Counted from the stretch's first letter, positions 10,676 through 23,789 are shown. The stretch: 64,000 bases of DNA from Heterodera schachtii (GCA_023374025.1 SIJG01000087.1:329446-393445), one strand, 5' to 3'. Numbers and translations are program-made. Notes: generated by a model from the sequence alone, not told the origin.

Positions 10676-12544
10676 ATTTATATGTTTTTTTTTGAATTAT
10701 TTAACAGGCAGATGGGCGCTTATTGGAAAAGTCTCCGATTATTATCATTTTCTCGTTAATATTTCTTGAATTAAATTTGGCTTTTATATTACAAATTCAT
10801 TTTCATTTTTCAAAATTGTATATATCTTCTTTGTGTTATAATTTGTATATCAATATGATTTTGGCTGCTTCAAATTTCATATTGAATAGATTATTTTTTA
10901 TTTTATTTATATATTCTATAATGAAAAATATTATTTTTTAATGGCTGTCCATTTATGATAAAATATTTTTTTTATAACATTAAAATTAATTTTCAGAAAT
11001 ACAAAATGATTTATATTGCTTTAAATTTAATTTATATAAGCTTTTTTTGAAATATAAAATTCTTTAAGATTAAGTTAACTAAAAGAATATTTTTAATTAA
11101 ATAATTATTTCTTGCATTCGTACAATAATTTATAAAGATTTTAACAGATTTGAAGTATTAAAGTCACTTTGTTTTTTATTTGATGCATTGGCTTTTTGTT
11201 TATTATGCCAATGATTTATTGGTGCCTTTTTTGTTTTTAATTATAAATTAATTTAAAAAATTTTGAATTTTACATTAAGAAAAAATTCATCGATTCATTT
11301 GGACGAAGATTGAGATTGAAAACTATTTTTTGAATTCATAATAATATTTTTTTTTACATCTAATAGAATATAATCCTTTTCAAAAATTCCGCTAATATAT
11401 TTACCTTTTTAACTGCCCCAATTATTATATATTATTTTAATTATTGAAAATGTATAGTGAAACTCGTTTTAATCACATTGGCATATATTTATTGTATGTA
11501 ATTATATAGTGAGAAAAGAGAATAGAGAAAAGGAAATAATTGCGATTTAAATATAAATGATAAATGGATAATTGAAGTAAATTGAATATGCATTACAGAA
11601 TTTATAATTTGGTTTATTGATGTGTGAATTTAATTTGATAACTCTTTTTATAATTGGGTCCTAAATAAAGCTGTTTCATTTTTATGTTGCTTGGTTCTTT
11701 TTTTATCGTAGAATACAAACTTTGATATAATTTTGTCTTTTAACAAAATTTTTTTTTAATTTTTTGCAAAAAAATGTGGAAGATAATTTATCAACTTGCT
11801 ACGAAAAAAATATAAGAAATTTCTAACATTCATATATAATTTAATATTCCTTTTAAATAGTCTTATAAATTATGTAATTAATTTATAAATTTTACGAATC
11901 TTTTCAACCATATTCTAAATAATTTAATTGTATGTTCATTTTCTTCTTTTCTATTTTTTATTTTATATAATTTTTTCTAAATGAGTATGACTCCTTATTG
12001 ACATATTCGGTATTCTTATGTTTTTCGGTGTGTTATTTATGTAATTAAAAATTTTTATATTTTTATTTTCTTTCGAATGTTAAAAAAACATTATCATATT
12101 CATTTAACATCATTTATTTGTGATTAAATTGCTTTTGTTTCTCATTGTTTCTATCTAATTAATATAAAATAAATATTTGTTTATATGTTTTTAATCGGCT
12201 AATTTATATTCCTATGTTAAATTTTTGATTAGTTTTAATCTTGAATTTTCATTTCTTTATTAAATGATTGGATTATTCAAATTAGTTTATTTGCAATAAA
12301 TTTATTTTCTGTTTTAATAATATTCTTTTTTAAATCAATCAGAAATCTTTATAAATTAAAACAAAATAAAATAATATTCAAATTTTTTAATTATATTATT
12401 ATAAAATTTTGATTTTAAGAATGTTTTTTTTTGTTGGAAATTTAGAGGCAAATCAAACTATTTATATTAAAAAAACAATTTTTTTCCTTTTTTTAAAGGT
12501 TTAATTAAAAAATGCAATTTTTAAAAAATATATAAATTTTTTGA

Positions 12545-13735
12545 TTTCATTTCGAACATATTTTAATTTAAAAATTCTTGTCCAAAATTATGAATTTTTC
12601 CCTTTCTTTTTCTTCATTTTTGTTTAATAATTATAACAAATTTTTGTATATTTTAATCATTTATTTGATTTTTATTTCTTTTATAACGAATAATATTCTT
12701 ATGCTTCATATTAAATTGGTTATTTTTTTTAAATTATGAGGAATTAAATGTGTCATTTTTATTGTAATACTAAATTTTTTATTATTTTTTAATGAAAATT
12801 CTGTCCGAAAATTATGCAAAAAATTATGGAAACTTTTAGGCGGCGCCCACCACTGGTCAGAGAATTTAATTATTGTTAGTTAATTGAATTTTATAAATGT
12901 ATTTCTTATTTTTTAGTTTAAAAAATATGGTATTTCATTTGCTTTTTTACTAATTAGTATAGTTGTATTTTATCATTAAATTAGGTAACAAAGTTACTGT
13001 AAGCTTGCTTTTACTTTGTTAATTTACTCGATTTGATTATTAGTTTAAATTTAAATTCTTGGCATGCTCTTTTCTAATTACACATCATAAGAGTAGTATT
13101 TTTTAAATTAGTATATTATATATTCTTTTAATTTGTATTTTTTTAAATATTTAAAAATTATCTTCTATGATTTTTAATTTAATTTAATTTTAATTTTAGG
13201 GTTAAATTGATTTTTTTCCATCACTATGGTTTTCTTTTTTATATATAAATATTTTAATTTTATTGATCATTTTTTATATTTCTTAGCATATCTTTTTGTA
13301 AAAACGCGATGCAACGCAAAAAGTTGATGTGAAAAACAAAACAAAAAAAAGTTCGTTTTACATAAATTGAAAACATTTTATAACATTTATTTCGTGCTAA
13401 TTTATTTTGTTAATTTTTTTTGTCTAATTCATAAAAAAGAATAATTATTTTATTCTTATTGTTCTTGAACAATTGATTTATTTTTTACTTCTTGTTTTAG
13501 TCCATTAAACATTCTTATTCTGCTGATTAAATTAATAAATTAATTTTAAAATTACTGACAAATGAGTTGTATTATTTATTAGCAACAAATATATTTTTTG
13601 TGTTATATAATTTGAAATTAAAAAACGGTTTATATTTTAATATCTTATGACTTTTTTACATTAATTATTATTTATCATTTCAATAAATGTCTCCACAAAA
13701 TAATATTTCTCTTTTACTTTTTTTATTTTTTTATG
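12545..13735 (+). repeat. inverted, single-copy relative of the 1,177-bp unit and its flank
   Basis: 12,545-12,775 (TTCGAACATATTTTAATTTA ... TTATGAGGAATTAAATGTGT) is the reverse complement of a segment of the tandem unit (about 38,170-38,320), with an extra insertion of roughly 85 bp. 13,440-13,735 (AACATTCTTATTCTGCTGAT ... TTTCAATAAATGTCTC) is the reverse complement of 37,170-37,560, the sequence just outside the array. The two parts lie in the matching order about 650 bp apart, so this is one old inverted duplication of about 1.2 kb. A further fragment (TTTCAATAAATGTCT) recurs at 15,285. Confidence 0.75.
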
Positions 13736-15356
13736 TTTTTTACAAATTAACAAGAAAATTTTAATAATTTGTTTAATTATTTAGATTTAAAAATAATAAT
13801 TAATTTAAGAATTAATTTTCATAATGACAATATATATTTATTTTTTTTTTGTTTGAAAAATCTTATTTTTTATATAATAAACTTTTATTTTTTATCATGG
13901 TTCCAATTTTATTAGATTTCCTTTTAACAAAATTATGAAGCCAAACATTTTTCTTCTTTACACTTTTTATGTATGTTTAAAAATATGATATGGTAGAAAT
14001 ATTATTTATAATTCGAATTATTTTATGATAAATTTAAAAATAAGAATTAAAAATTTTTATTAATCAGAAATTTTCAATTTATTTATTGAGTTTTTTCTCA
14101 AAAATTTTAAAATATCAGTTTTATTAAAACTTAATTATCTCATACACACTTTAAAAATATTAATTTTTAAATTATTTATAATTCTTTAATTACAAATTTT
14201 TTTTTCATAAAAATATTATTCTATTATTTTTTTTTATATTTATTTTTTTATCTTGTCGATTTGTTTATTTTTGAATTAACTGCCGAGATTATTTTTAGCT
14301 TCGATCGAATTATTTTTGTTCATAATTAATATTTAGAATTTTATTTTTCTTCGTAGGGCTGTTTTTTGTTGTTAAATTTCCCTTTTCTTTTTAATAAATA
14401 ATAAGTAAATATATATTTTTTATATTGACATTACTGTAATTTTTAAATTATTAATATATTCTTATTAATTTTTATTTCTTTTATTTAATCATGTTTATGC
14501 ATCACCCTTGATGTTCATTTGGGATGAGCCTATTTTTCGAATTTTATTTCTCGCAACAAATTTTTTATTTTTGAATCCTTTAGTTTTACATTTTTGAATA
14601 TTATGTATTTATTTTAATTTTTCATTTTTTTGATATTTTATTTTTCTCATTGAAATTTACCACCCTCTCGCAGTCATTTTATTATTATTTATTTTCTTTA
14701 ATTATTTTCGATGTAATAAAAGTTAATAAAACTTGTTTTTATATTTTCTTGCCGTTTAAATATGTTTATTTCTTTGATTTACGAGTGTATTTTCGTATTT
14801 TATTTGCATTTCATTAAATATTTTGAAAAATGTTTAATAATTAGGATTATTTTGTCGGATCCTTAATGAGTTTAAACCTTATTTTATGTTGCTACTAACA
14901 AATTCTCAATTCTTGAGCTTCTGATTATAGAACTTCGATGCTTATATTTTTGATGCTTTTTAATTTAAGAAAATTTCCTTGCATTTTCTGAAACTTTAAT
15001 ATTTTAAAATAACAATTTTTCATGTAATTTCTTTGATTATCAAATTTTTAAAACTTTCGTAGAGTTAGTCATCATTTTCATTGCGACAATCAGTTTCTAA
15101 ACGTATCAATTAATCAATTAATAAAAGACATAATTTGAGTTGTCAAAATTTTTTTCTTAAAATTTATAATAAATGAATTCAAATTATTATTTACTGGCAT
15201 TCTTATATGTTTTACTATAATTTTATAAAAGGACATATATATGTTTAATAATATATGTTTTTTTACTATTATTAATTATTTTCTCATTTCAATAAATGTC
15301 TATCAAAAAATATTTTCTGTTTTAGTTTTTTTATTTTGCGAAAAATTTGTCATAAA

Positions 15357-15949
15357 TAGGGCTGCCAAAAATATGTACAAAAAATGGTCCAAATATGTAC
15401 ATAAATATGTAAGAAAAATCCCAAAATATGCACAAAAAATCCCAAATATGTAAATAAAATTTTTTTAAATTGTTATTTTTTGGAAAAAAAATCCTGAAAT
15501 AGGCACAAAATGCCATAAAAATTACTTAAATAGTCTTAGAATCACTTTTAGTATTTTAAAAATCACTTTTTTGGTATTTTTCGTGGGTATTTTTTCATAT
15601 AAAGTTCCAAATTTCTCAAAATATGTAAAAAAAAAATGAAAATATGTACAAAAAAATTGCCGAAATTTTGAATTTTTTTTTGAGTATTTCCAAAAATTTC
15701 CGTAAAAAATCCTCAAAATATGTAAAAAAAAAATGAAAATATATATAAAAAAGTCCAAAATATGTACCAAATATGTAAGAAAATCCCGAAATATGTAAAT
15801 ATGTATAAAAACCCCGAAATATGTAAAAATATATAAATAAAAGTCCCGATTTTTGTTCGCAAACACAAAAAAGAAAGTGTTTTTCCTGCTATTTAGAGCA
15901 TGGAGAATCCAGGAAAAAAACATGTATTTACATAAAATTGGCAGCCCTA
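15357..15949. mobile_element. non-autonomous hAT-like element, AAATATGTA words
   Basis: Inverted ends TAGGGCTGCCAA (15,357-15,368) and TTGGCAGCCCTA (15,938-15,949) are perfect over 12 bp. They are bounded by an exact 8-bp duplication GTCATAAA (15,349-15,356 and 15,950-15,957). The terminus and octamer are hAT hallmarks. The interior is almost entirely iterated AAATATGTA, AAAATCCC and related words in both halves. Overlapping ORFs (15,241-15,453 + and 15,522-15,923 -) are translations of these words and are not genes. No hairpin core is present. Confidence 0.85.
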
Positions 15950-17680
15950 GTCATAAACATAAAGAATTTGTATATATAAATAATTTTTTTATTATATTTT
16001 AAATCAATGCATTATCTGAGGAATTCCTGGTCTAGTTTTATTTTTCATTTCTTTATTTATTTTTATTTTTTTCTAAATTAATTGGCGAATTTGTAATTTG
16101 AAATTTTATTTTTAGCATTTTAAATTTTTAAATGATTTTATAACAAAAAAACTTTCTTTACATATTATTAATGTAGTTAACCTGAAAAATTTAAAATATT
16201 AATTTAGTCAATTTAATCCTTGTCCAAAATTCATCTGAAAACAATTATGGATTATTTCTTATATTGCTATATATAAAATTGTTTCTCATTTGCATGTTTT
16301 TTTTTTGTTTTATAAAAATGATTTACGAAGAAATATCGTAAACAATTAGCTTTTTAATGAAAAAAAATTATAATTTAATTTTAGGGTTTTCATAAAAACT
16401 TTATTTTTTATTTATGTCATAATTTATACAATAAATATTTTGTTCAGCTTATAATTCATTTTAATTCATATAATCTGTTGATTTTAAGAACTCCGCCATA
16501 AGCTAATAAGTTAATGTAATCTGTATCATCATTTTAATTATTTTATATTTAGAAAGACGTTCTAATTATGTTATTTTACATTTTGGTTAACTTTAGAAAA
16601 TAATTTAGTTAGGTGCATTTAAATATTAATTATTGTAGTATTTTCGTTATATCTTTGAATAATGGTTGAACATTATTTGTTAAGTTTAAAAGCAACATGA
16701 ATTAAACGTTCCATGTTTGATAAATCGATAAATTATTAATTATTGTAATCATAATTACAATGTTATTTTATTTATAAATTCAAAGAAAATTTATATTTTT
16801 AATTGATTTGCACATTTTGTTTTATAAATAATTAAAATTCAAAATAAATTTATTTTTGTAATTTGCAAAAGTTCTTTATTTGAATAAAATTAACATTATT
16901 GCTATTTTTTTAATTAGCTATTTTCTATTTAATTTGCTAAAATATTTAGTAGCAAAATATTAAATAAAATTAATAATTCAATTTGTATAAAATATTAATA
17001 AAGAAAATTAATTTTGTCCATCAGAAATTGTTCACTAATATGGCTTTGTGAACTTAAATTTAAATTTTGGACTTAGTTTTAAATCCTATTTTGCTAATTA
17101 AAATTATAACTGCATTTAGATATCTTATGGATTAGTTAAAAAAATGTGTGTAATCTGCCGTAATCTTTAACTTTTTCTCGTTCTTAGAAGGTATTTAATC
17201 TTGTTGTTAAATTTATAATTTGAATTGAATTTAATAGTCCGTCAGTGGCAATTCGTCAGAAAAATTTTTTTAAGAGCAATCAATGATCAAAAACCTTAGA
17301 AAACAATTGAATTTAAGAAATAAATTTCATAGATTTATAAAACACTTATAGTTACTTAATAATTCAATTTACTTGATTATCTATAGAAATATCATTTAAT
17401 TCTTTTAAAAATGATTTTTCCAAATAGACAAAAATAATACAAATTATTAATTCACTTTTTTGCGATTTAAATCCATTTTAATATGATTCTAAATAAAGTC
17501 TGATTTGTTTTTAAATAAATTTTGTTGAAGGATTTTTTACTGACGACGGATTGCCCGGAAGCCGATTTGACTGAAATAACACGATATAATTTAATATAAG
17601 AAAAATACTAAATAAATATAACTTATCTTTCTAATAATATCGATATTTTTAGTATAGAAAACAAAAATTTTTTCTCTCAA

Positions 17681-17696
17681 CCCCCCCCCCCCCCCC
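17681..17696 (+). repeat. poly-C run
   Basis: Sixteen consecutive C residues are followed by ATTCTTACCAGCG and then by CGTGACTCGTACC and its near-complement GTACGAGAAACGAG. Two short overlapping minus-strand ORFs here are translations of this G run and are not called. Length errors in assembly are likely at this point. Confidence 0.8.
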
Positions 17697-17872
17697 ATTC
17701 TTACCAGCGAATATAAATCTCGTGACTCGTACCAAAGTACGAGAAACGAGAACGAGACAACCCAAAAACACGAGAAAGACAAAAAGAACAACATCCTCTG
17801 CTGGTTTAGACCATGACCTTATGCCGACAATTATCAAAATGATGAAAATCTAAAAATGAATTGTCTAGGCAC

Positions 17873-18017
17873 TAGTGCTGTCCGAGAGTCTCGGTCTCGA
17901 GTCTCGACTCGAGAAAAGTCTCGGGTTTTTTGGTCTCGGTCTCGAGTCTCGGGTTTTTAAGTCTCGGTCTCGATTTTCGAGACTCGAGACCGAGACCGAG
18001 ACTTTTTTACACCCCTA
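17873..18017. mobile_element. short element, GTCTCG words
   Basis: About 145 bp of alternating GTCTCG/GAGACC/CTCGAG words runs from TAGTGCTGTCCGAGAG to TTTTTTACACCCCTA. Read inward, the right end is TAGGGGTGTAAAAAAGTCTC, of the same TAGGG-type as the hAT-like elements and similar to TAGGGGTGTATATTTAACCC at 27,198. Flanking octamers do not match, so the boundaries are uncertain. Confidence 0.5.
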
Positions 18018-18089
18018 ATGATTGGCTTTTTGTAAATTTAAAATTAATGTATTTTTGGTAGCTTTTTTGCTTTATTTACATATTTATAT

Positions 18090-18150
18090 CCGTGGTCTAG
18101 TGGGTTGTGCTTTGTTATGTTTGTCACTTTTGCGTTTGATCAGTTCCACT
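18090..18150 (+). pseudogene. tRNA-like relic
   Basis: TGGTCTAGTGGG (18,093-18,104) is a canonical tRNA A box (tRNA-Glu/Asp-like wording). TTTGATCAGTTCC (18,135-18,147) is a degraded B box at a plausible distance of 30 bp. Acceptor and anticodon stems cannot be drawn, so this is at best a pseudogene or SINE head. Confidence 0.4.
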
Positions 18151-18255
18151 TCAAGTAGTTACTTTTTCTTCTAATTTTCAAAATTATTTCCTTTTCGGCA
18201 GGAATTTAATCCCATAATTTTAACATTTAAAACATAAAATATTGTTTTTTTTTTT

Positions 18256-18520
18256 ACTAAATCTGTTAACAAATTGCACTCAAATTTTCAAAATTTCCCC
18301 CGGTGGTGCCTGTCGGCACCACCGGCACCCAAAACCTTATTTTTATAAAAAGTTAGCTCAAAATCGCAAAAATTTGGGCATTTTTGAACTAAATCTGTTA
18401 ACAAATTGCACTCAAATTTTCAAAATTTTTCCAGGCGGCGCCTATCGGCACCGCCGGAGCTCCAAAATTATTATTTTTTTAATTGACTAAAAAATAGCGC
18501 AAAAAATTGCGTTTTTGGAT
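18256..18520. repeat. hairpin core, copies 2 and 3 in a 132-bp tandem duplication
   Basis: ACTAAATCTGTTAACAAATT starts at 18,256 and again at 18,388 (period 132, a multiple of three). Copy 2 has the stem GGTGGTGCC-TGTC-GGCACCACC (18,302-18,323). Copy 3 has GGCGGCGCC-TATC-GGCACCGCC (18,434-18,455). The outer stem differs between the copies by a paired C/G to T/A change. One open frame (18,242-18,490) reads through both copies and gives PGGACRHHR and PGGAYRHRR. No bordering terminal repeats were identified. Confidence 0.75.
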
Positions 18521-20736
18521 TGATTATGGTAAAGATTTAATTCTATTAGAATTGTTATGCTGGTCAGTTCATTTCTGAAATGTGCCAGATTTATGAAAGG
18601 ATTTTGTTTAGTGAATCAAAGTTTTTGCTGACTTGAATGTATAAAAATCTAAGGAGGCCTAGGAGGTTCCGTTGGCAACACGCGCTAAAAAATTGGTTGG
18701 GATTTTGAATGATAGATTGTTAGGAAAATAAGCAGAATTTTCAACCCTCCTTGCGACCATTTTAGTGAAATATTTAAATAAATCTAAAAGAATTGTTTGT
18801 CTTGCGCCAGGAAATTATCTATACTTTCATTTAAAAGGCTTCTTAAAAATTAATTAGAAGAACAAAATAAAATATTTAATTCTCCATTAAATAATAACAC
18901 ATAATATTTTTGCACCAATGTTGTCGCCCGAATCCCGAATTCCGAATCTGATATTTTTCTCATCTTGTCAGGGATGGTTATTGATCTTAAATTTTGGTTT
19001 TATAAAATATTTACATTAATAAAATTTTTAAATATTCGAATGTATTATCAAATGTTAGTTTCATTTAACGAAATAAGATTTTACATTTATCATATTTGAA
19101 CTCGGTTTGTTATGAAAAGCATAGAAAAAGGTTTAATTATCTCCTTTATTAAAATAAAAATTTTAATATCGGTTTTTGAATTTATTTTTTTATAATCAAT
19201 TTTGTTTATTTGCTTATATTAATAATGTTTCAAAATAAATTGTTCTGAATTTATTATTGCTGGAAACCATTTAACATCAATAGAACACACGTCTGATGAG
19301 AGTGATTATTGTGCAGTGTTTATTTGCTATGAAGTCCAATGATTTTGGATTTTACCCATAATAAATAATATGTAGTATACCTTTTGAGATTGAAATATTA
19401 TTAGGAAAAGCTTATTAGCAATAATATATTCATTTATTTTTTTTATTATTATAAATTTTAACAAGAAAAACGAATATTATAATATCATTCCTTCTTGGTT
19501 TCTGTTTTAACTATGCATTACTATTAAATTAGAAATGATCTTCAAGAGTTTATTATTTAAACAAAATATCATTAATAATTTATGAAATTTTAAAAAGACA
19601 TTGAGCAATATAAATTGATTGATAAAAAATTAAGTAATTTCAATAAAAATAAAAAATTCACATAAAAATGTATTCATTATTAAACCAAATTTTTAAAATG
19701 ATTTTTATTATTGCATAAGCGATTCATTATTTACTAATTCATTTTTGATTTAATAGGCTTTTAGTTGATTATGTTTTGTGATTATATAATTTAAATTTAA
19801 TAAAATATCATTTATTTTGGTGCTAATAAAAAAGACATTATATCCTGCTCAATAAAGTTTCTATGTATAAGAAAAATGAAAAAGGAAGATTTCGATCATT
19901 ACAATTAAAATCAAAAAATGTTCATTAAAAAATTAATTTTTTGAAAGGCCGAGAATTTGTTTTAGAATAAAGTATTGAAGACATTCACTGAGATTTAATA
20001 ATGGTGGCTGATAAAAAATTTTAAAATATATTTTTTTCTTAAAAATAATTAACAGAATTTAAAAAGAAATTATACAAATTAATTACCTTATTTAAAAATG
20101 ACAATTTTTTATTTAAATTATTTTATTATGTACAAATAAATAAATAAATAAAGTACGTAAAATTATTTTTTTAATTTTAAAAAAATTTACGCAGAATTTT
20201 TAAATGAAAAAATTATTGGGAAATCATTAAAATCAAATTTTTGCAAGAAAATAATAGCAATTAAATCTATCATTATCCATTTGAAAGAATAGATACAAAA
20301 GAAAAAACATAGGAATTTAAAAATTTTGAATATTATTGTATAAAAAAAGATGAATTTAATTTGGTGAAAAAACTAAAATTCATATTTTAACACATTATTA
20401 TGAAAATTTGTAATTAACAAACAAAAAATCGCTAATAAGTTTTTAGTTGTAATTATTAAAAAAAATGTTATATTATTTTTATTGATATTCAATGAATAAC
20501 AATATTGTTATAATAAAGTGTTCACAATATGAATTATATTTATTTATATTCATTAAACAAAATTAGAAACGAAATTTAAAAACAATAAAATGTTACCGGA
20601 AACGGAAACTTCTAAAATTGGGAACGAGAGAGAACAAATAATAATAAGATAATTTTAAAATGATAAAATAATAAATAATTTAAAATTGTTAGATAATTTT
20701 TGAATAACAATTTTAATTAAACTTATCTGTTTTAAG

Positions 20737-21340
20737 TAGAGAGCGGGTACGGGTCGGACCCGTATACGGGTTTTTACGGACCCGTAGTCCGTATTTTTTG
20801 GGCCGATAAGGACTTATACGGAGTAAGGGTTTTCCGGGTTTTTAGTCCGTAAGTCCGAAGTCCGTATGGGTGCCTAGTCCGTAGTCCTGGTCCTGATCCG
20901 TACAATTTCTGATACGGACTAGGGACTATTTTTTTCTGACATTTTTTAAGATGAAATTGAGTACATTTTAAATTTTATGCAGTCAATTCGCCAAAATATT
21001 GAAATTGGAGGATTAATTTTGAAAATTTTCGATGAAAATCGAAGAAACACTGATAAATATGGTAAAAGGAAATACATATATTTTTAAAAAATCACAAAAT
21101 TTGGTCTAAAATCTGTTAACATATTGCAATCAAATTCTAAAAATTTTCCCGGCGGCGCCTGTCGGCACCGCCGAACCCCCCTCCCCATGTTCCCAAAAAG
21201 TTTGTTGAAAAACGCGCCGCAAAAAAGTGGGGTGAAAAGCAAAAGAAAGGTCGCGTCGGAAAAATTTTCAAAAAACCCTGATCCGTTTACGGGTCCGTAT
21301 TTTTCCTGGGATACGGACTTATACGGAGTACGGACTTTAA
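20737..21340. mobile_element. element with CCGTAT/GGACCCG words and hairpin core (copy 4)
   Basis: It begins TAGAGAGCGGGTACGGG and continues for about 200 bp with iterated ACGGACTT, CCGTAGTCC and CCCGTAT words, then a spacer (CAATTCGCCAAAATATTGAA, ATGAAAATCGAAGAAACACT) that matches 60,350-60,440 in inverse orientation. The hairpin core follows at 21,110-21,230 (stem 21,151-21,172), then more words (TACGGGTCCGTAT, ACGGACTTATACGGAG) ending near 21,338. No matching inverted terminus or target duplication was found at the right end. The ORF 21,124-21,429 crosses the core and is not accepted as a gene. Confidence 0.6.
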
Positions 21341-22921
21341 CAAATGTTAATCATTCATTAAAGAAAAAAAAAACAAATTTAATTTATCAATTCAAGCAAT
21401 TAAATGATTTATTAGTTAGAATAAAATAAATAAAAATGAAACTGCCTTAAAAGTATCAATTAAAGGTTAAAAAATATAAATATATACATATATTTATACC
21501 TATTAATCCATTGATTTTCCAAAATTGTCAAGAAAGAAAAACACCAATAGAAAAATAAAGTAAAAAAATATTCGACCAAAAATATTCATTTTTTTGTTTC
21601 AACATTTTAAAATACCAAAAAGTAGCCTCTATATATAATTAAATGAAATAGGAATAAATTTTTACATATTTTTTTTAATTTGAAATATCTTTTGATTAAA
21701 ATGAAACGCTCAATCCTCACAGAATTCGTGGGTTTACAAAGAATTTCAATAATTTTAATTAATTTTTTATAAATTCTGATGTAGACCAAAATATTTTTCA
21801 AGAATTTTCTTCAAATCATTTAAAAATGGGAAAATTTTATTTAAAAATTATTTTTTATTTTTTACTGTTTTGAAATTTCTCTCGAATATTCATTCAAATA
21901 AAAAATATTAAATTACGGAAAATTATATAAGAAAAATTCAATTCTCAATATAACGCATTTATATTCTAATCAACAAAAAAATAAACAAAAAAATAAACTA
22001 AGGCGGCTATTTACTAAAATCAATTATAATATTATAAATTCTTTATATTTAAAAAATTTGAATTTTATTTTAACTACACAAACAATAATTATTGAATTAT
22101 TTCATCCTAGAAATCAAAAAAAATTAAAAGAAGTAATATTAAAAAATATTTTGATAAAAACTCTCAAATCAATTTATTCTTTATTCTAAGAAAATATTAA
22201 ACAAAATCAACAAGCATATGAAATAGAAATTCAAAAAGTTAGTGAATTAAAATTAATTATTTTAACATAATTTTAAAAATTTTAAAAAGTAATCAGAGCA
22301 TGAATTAAAAATGAAATTTGATGAAACAAAAATATTTGAGAGTTTATTATAAAAATATTAAATAAATATTACCTATTTAATTGTCTAAATTTAAATAATC
22401 CTTTTTAGGCTTGAAATAAAAAGCAAACAATTAAAAATTGTAACAATTAATTTGGATTCAAATCATACTTTATTTGAATATTTCTTAAACAAAATAAATA
22501 TAATTATAAAACATTTAGAATAAAGTGCCGAATTTTCTACTTGATATGGACCTATTCTTCATTTAAACCAATATTTATTTATTATCTAATTAAAAATAAA
22601 AAACCATATAATGATAAAGCATTGACATTCTAGATGGATTAATATAAAAGAAAATATAAATTATTAATCATAGAAAGTAATTGGAATTAAAAAATCATAA
22701 ATCATTACTTTTATAAAAATTTAATCAAAACAAATAATAGAATTAAAATGATCATTATAATCAAATTAAAAAGCAATTAATGTTGAGAGAATTAAAAAAA
22801 ATATATTAAATAATTTAATATATCATTGCAATTTTTTTTAACATGAATAATTTAATTACAAAAAAAATTTAATTCAGAGATTTTGATAATGATATATACA
22901 AATAAAAATATATATCCTTAC

Positions 22922-22962
22922 TGCTGTACAAAAATTCTGGGTCGCAATCAAGAAAAGAAATT
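22922..22962 (-). other. variable cassette M1
   Basis: On the minus strand the anchor TTTTCTTGATT is followed by GCGACCCAGAATTTTTGTAC and AGCAG. The flanks are A-rich on the + strand. The orientation agrees with the surrounding block. No clear downstream anchor. Confidence 0.45.
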
Positions 22963-23789
22963 TTCATAATTTTGATAAAAAAGATAACAACTTTTTAATA
23001 TTAATATCATTTGAAGTCTTAAATGTTCACAATTAATCTACAAATTTCAATTCGTTAATTTCCATAAGAGTTATGTAGAAGAATTTAAAAAATAGTTTTT
23101 CGAACATTTTGGCAGTATGTTTTTGAAACTTTGATGTTTTTGGAATATTATAACACATTCTCCTAAAAACAAAAGCCGGCCGAAAATAGAATGGAAACGA
23201 GAATTCTTTGTTGGCATAGGTTACAATTAAAGAATACATTTTAAAAAAATTCCAAAATAAGATTTAATGCCTTTTTTCTTAATAAATTAATGATCCTTGA
23301 AAAGAAGAAATTGTGTGTGAACAGATAAAATTATTATTTTTTTGTCTGATTATCTATTCATAATATTTTTGTCTATATATTAATTTTGAAAAAATTCATT
23401 AAGAAAAAATTATATTAAAATATTTCTTATTAAATCGAAAAATTAATATTCAATATTTTAATTTTAAAAATAAATTTCTAATTTTTCATATAAAATTCAG
23501 TAATTCTTTAACAAAAATGCAATAAATGGTTTTTGACCCGATCATATTTTTGGCTATTTGTCCAAAATTTGAAAAATTTCCACTAAATTTGTTTTTTCTT
23601 GACCTACATCTAAAACACTCTATATCAACTTCGAGGCTTAAAATTGAACCAAGATTGCAAAAATATCTGTTTTTTTATTAAAAAAGAATAAGCAATTAAA
23701 GCTCAAAGAAAACTAAAATTTTATAGTCTTAAATTTATGTTAAATTTTTTTAGCAAAAAGAATTTTTTTTAATATTTAATACAATAAAA

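Larger units (their letters stand above)
1..18950 (+). other. T-rich noncoding block
   Basis: The + strand is dominated by T over A (runs such as TTTTATTTT) throughout, with no supportable gene. Between the separately listed elements (445-790, 2,345-3,890, 4,285-5,510, 7,070-8,015, 8,970-10,400, 10,750-12,540, 13,740-15,340, 15,960-17,870) I see only A+T-rich sequence with short ORFs of random, Phe/Ile/Leu/Lys-rich composition. The variable cassettes in this block all read on the + strand. The block edge near 19 kb is gradual and was placed by eye. Confidence 0.7.

Noticed and set aside
11672..11690. CTGTTTCA, the core of the nematode type I piRNA upstream motif
   Set aside because: It appears only as an isolated case here and not at the cassettes, so it cannot be used to identify the cassettes as 21U-type loci.
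15522..15923. 133-codon minus-strand ORF, the longest in the window
   Set aside because: It is a translation of the iterated AAATATGTA words inside the 15.4 kb hAT-like element; the protein is a Phe/Tyr/Ile repeat with no domain.
17591..17837. Two minus-strand ORFs with a Gly run
   Set aside because: The Gly stretch is the 16-base C run read on the minus strand in two different frames.
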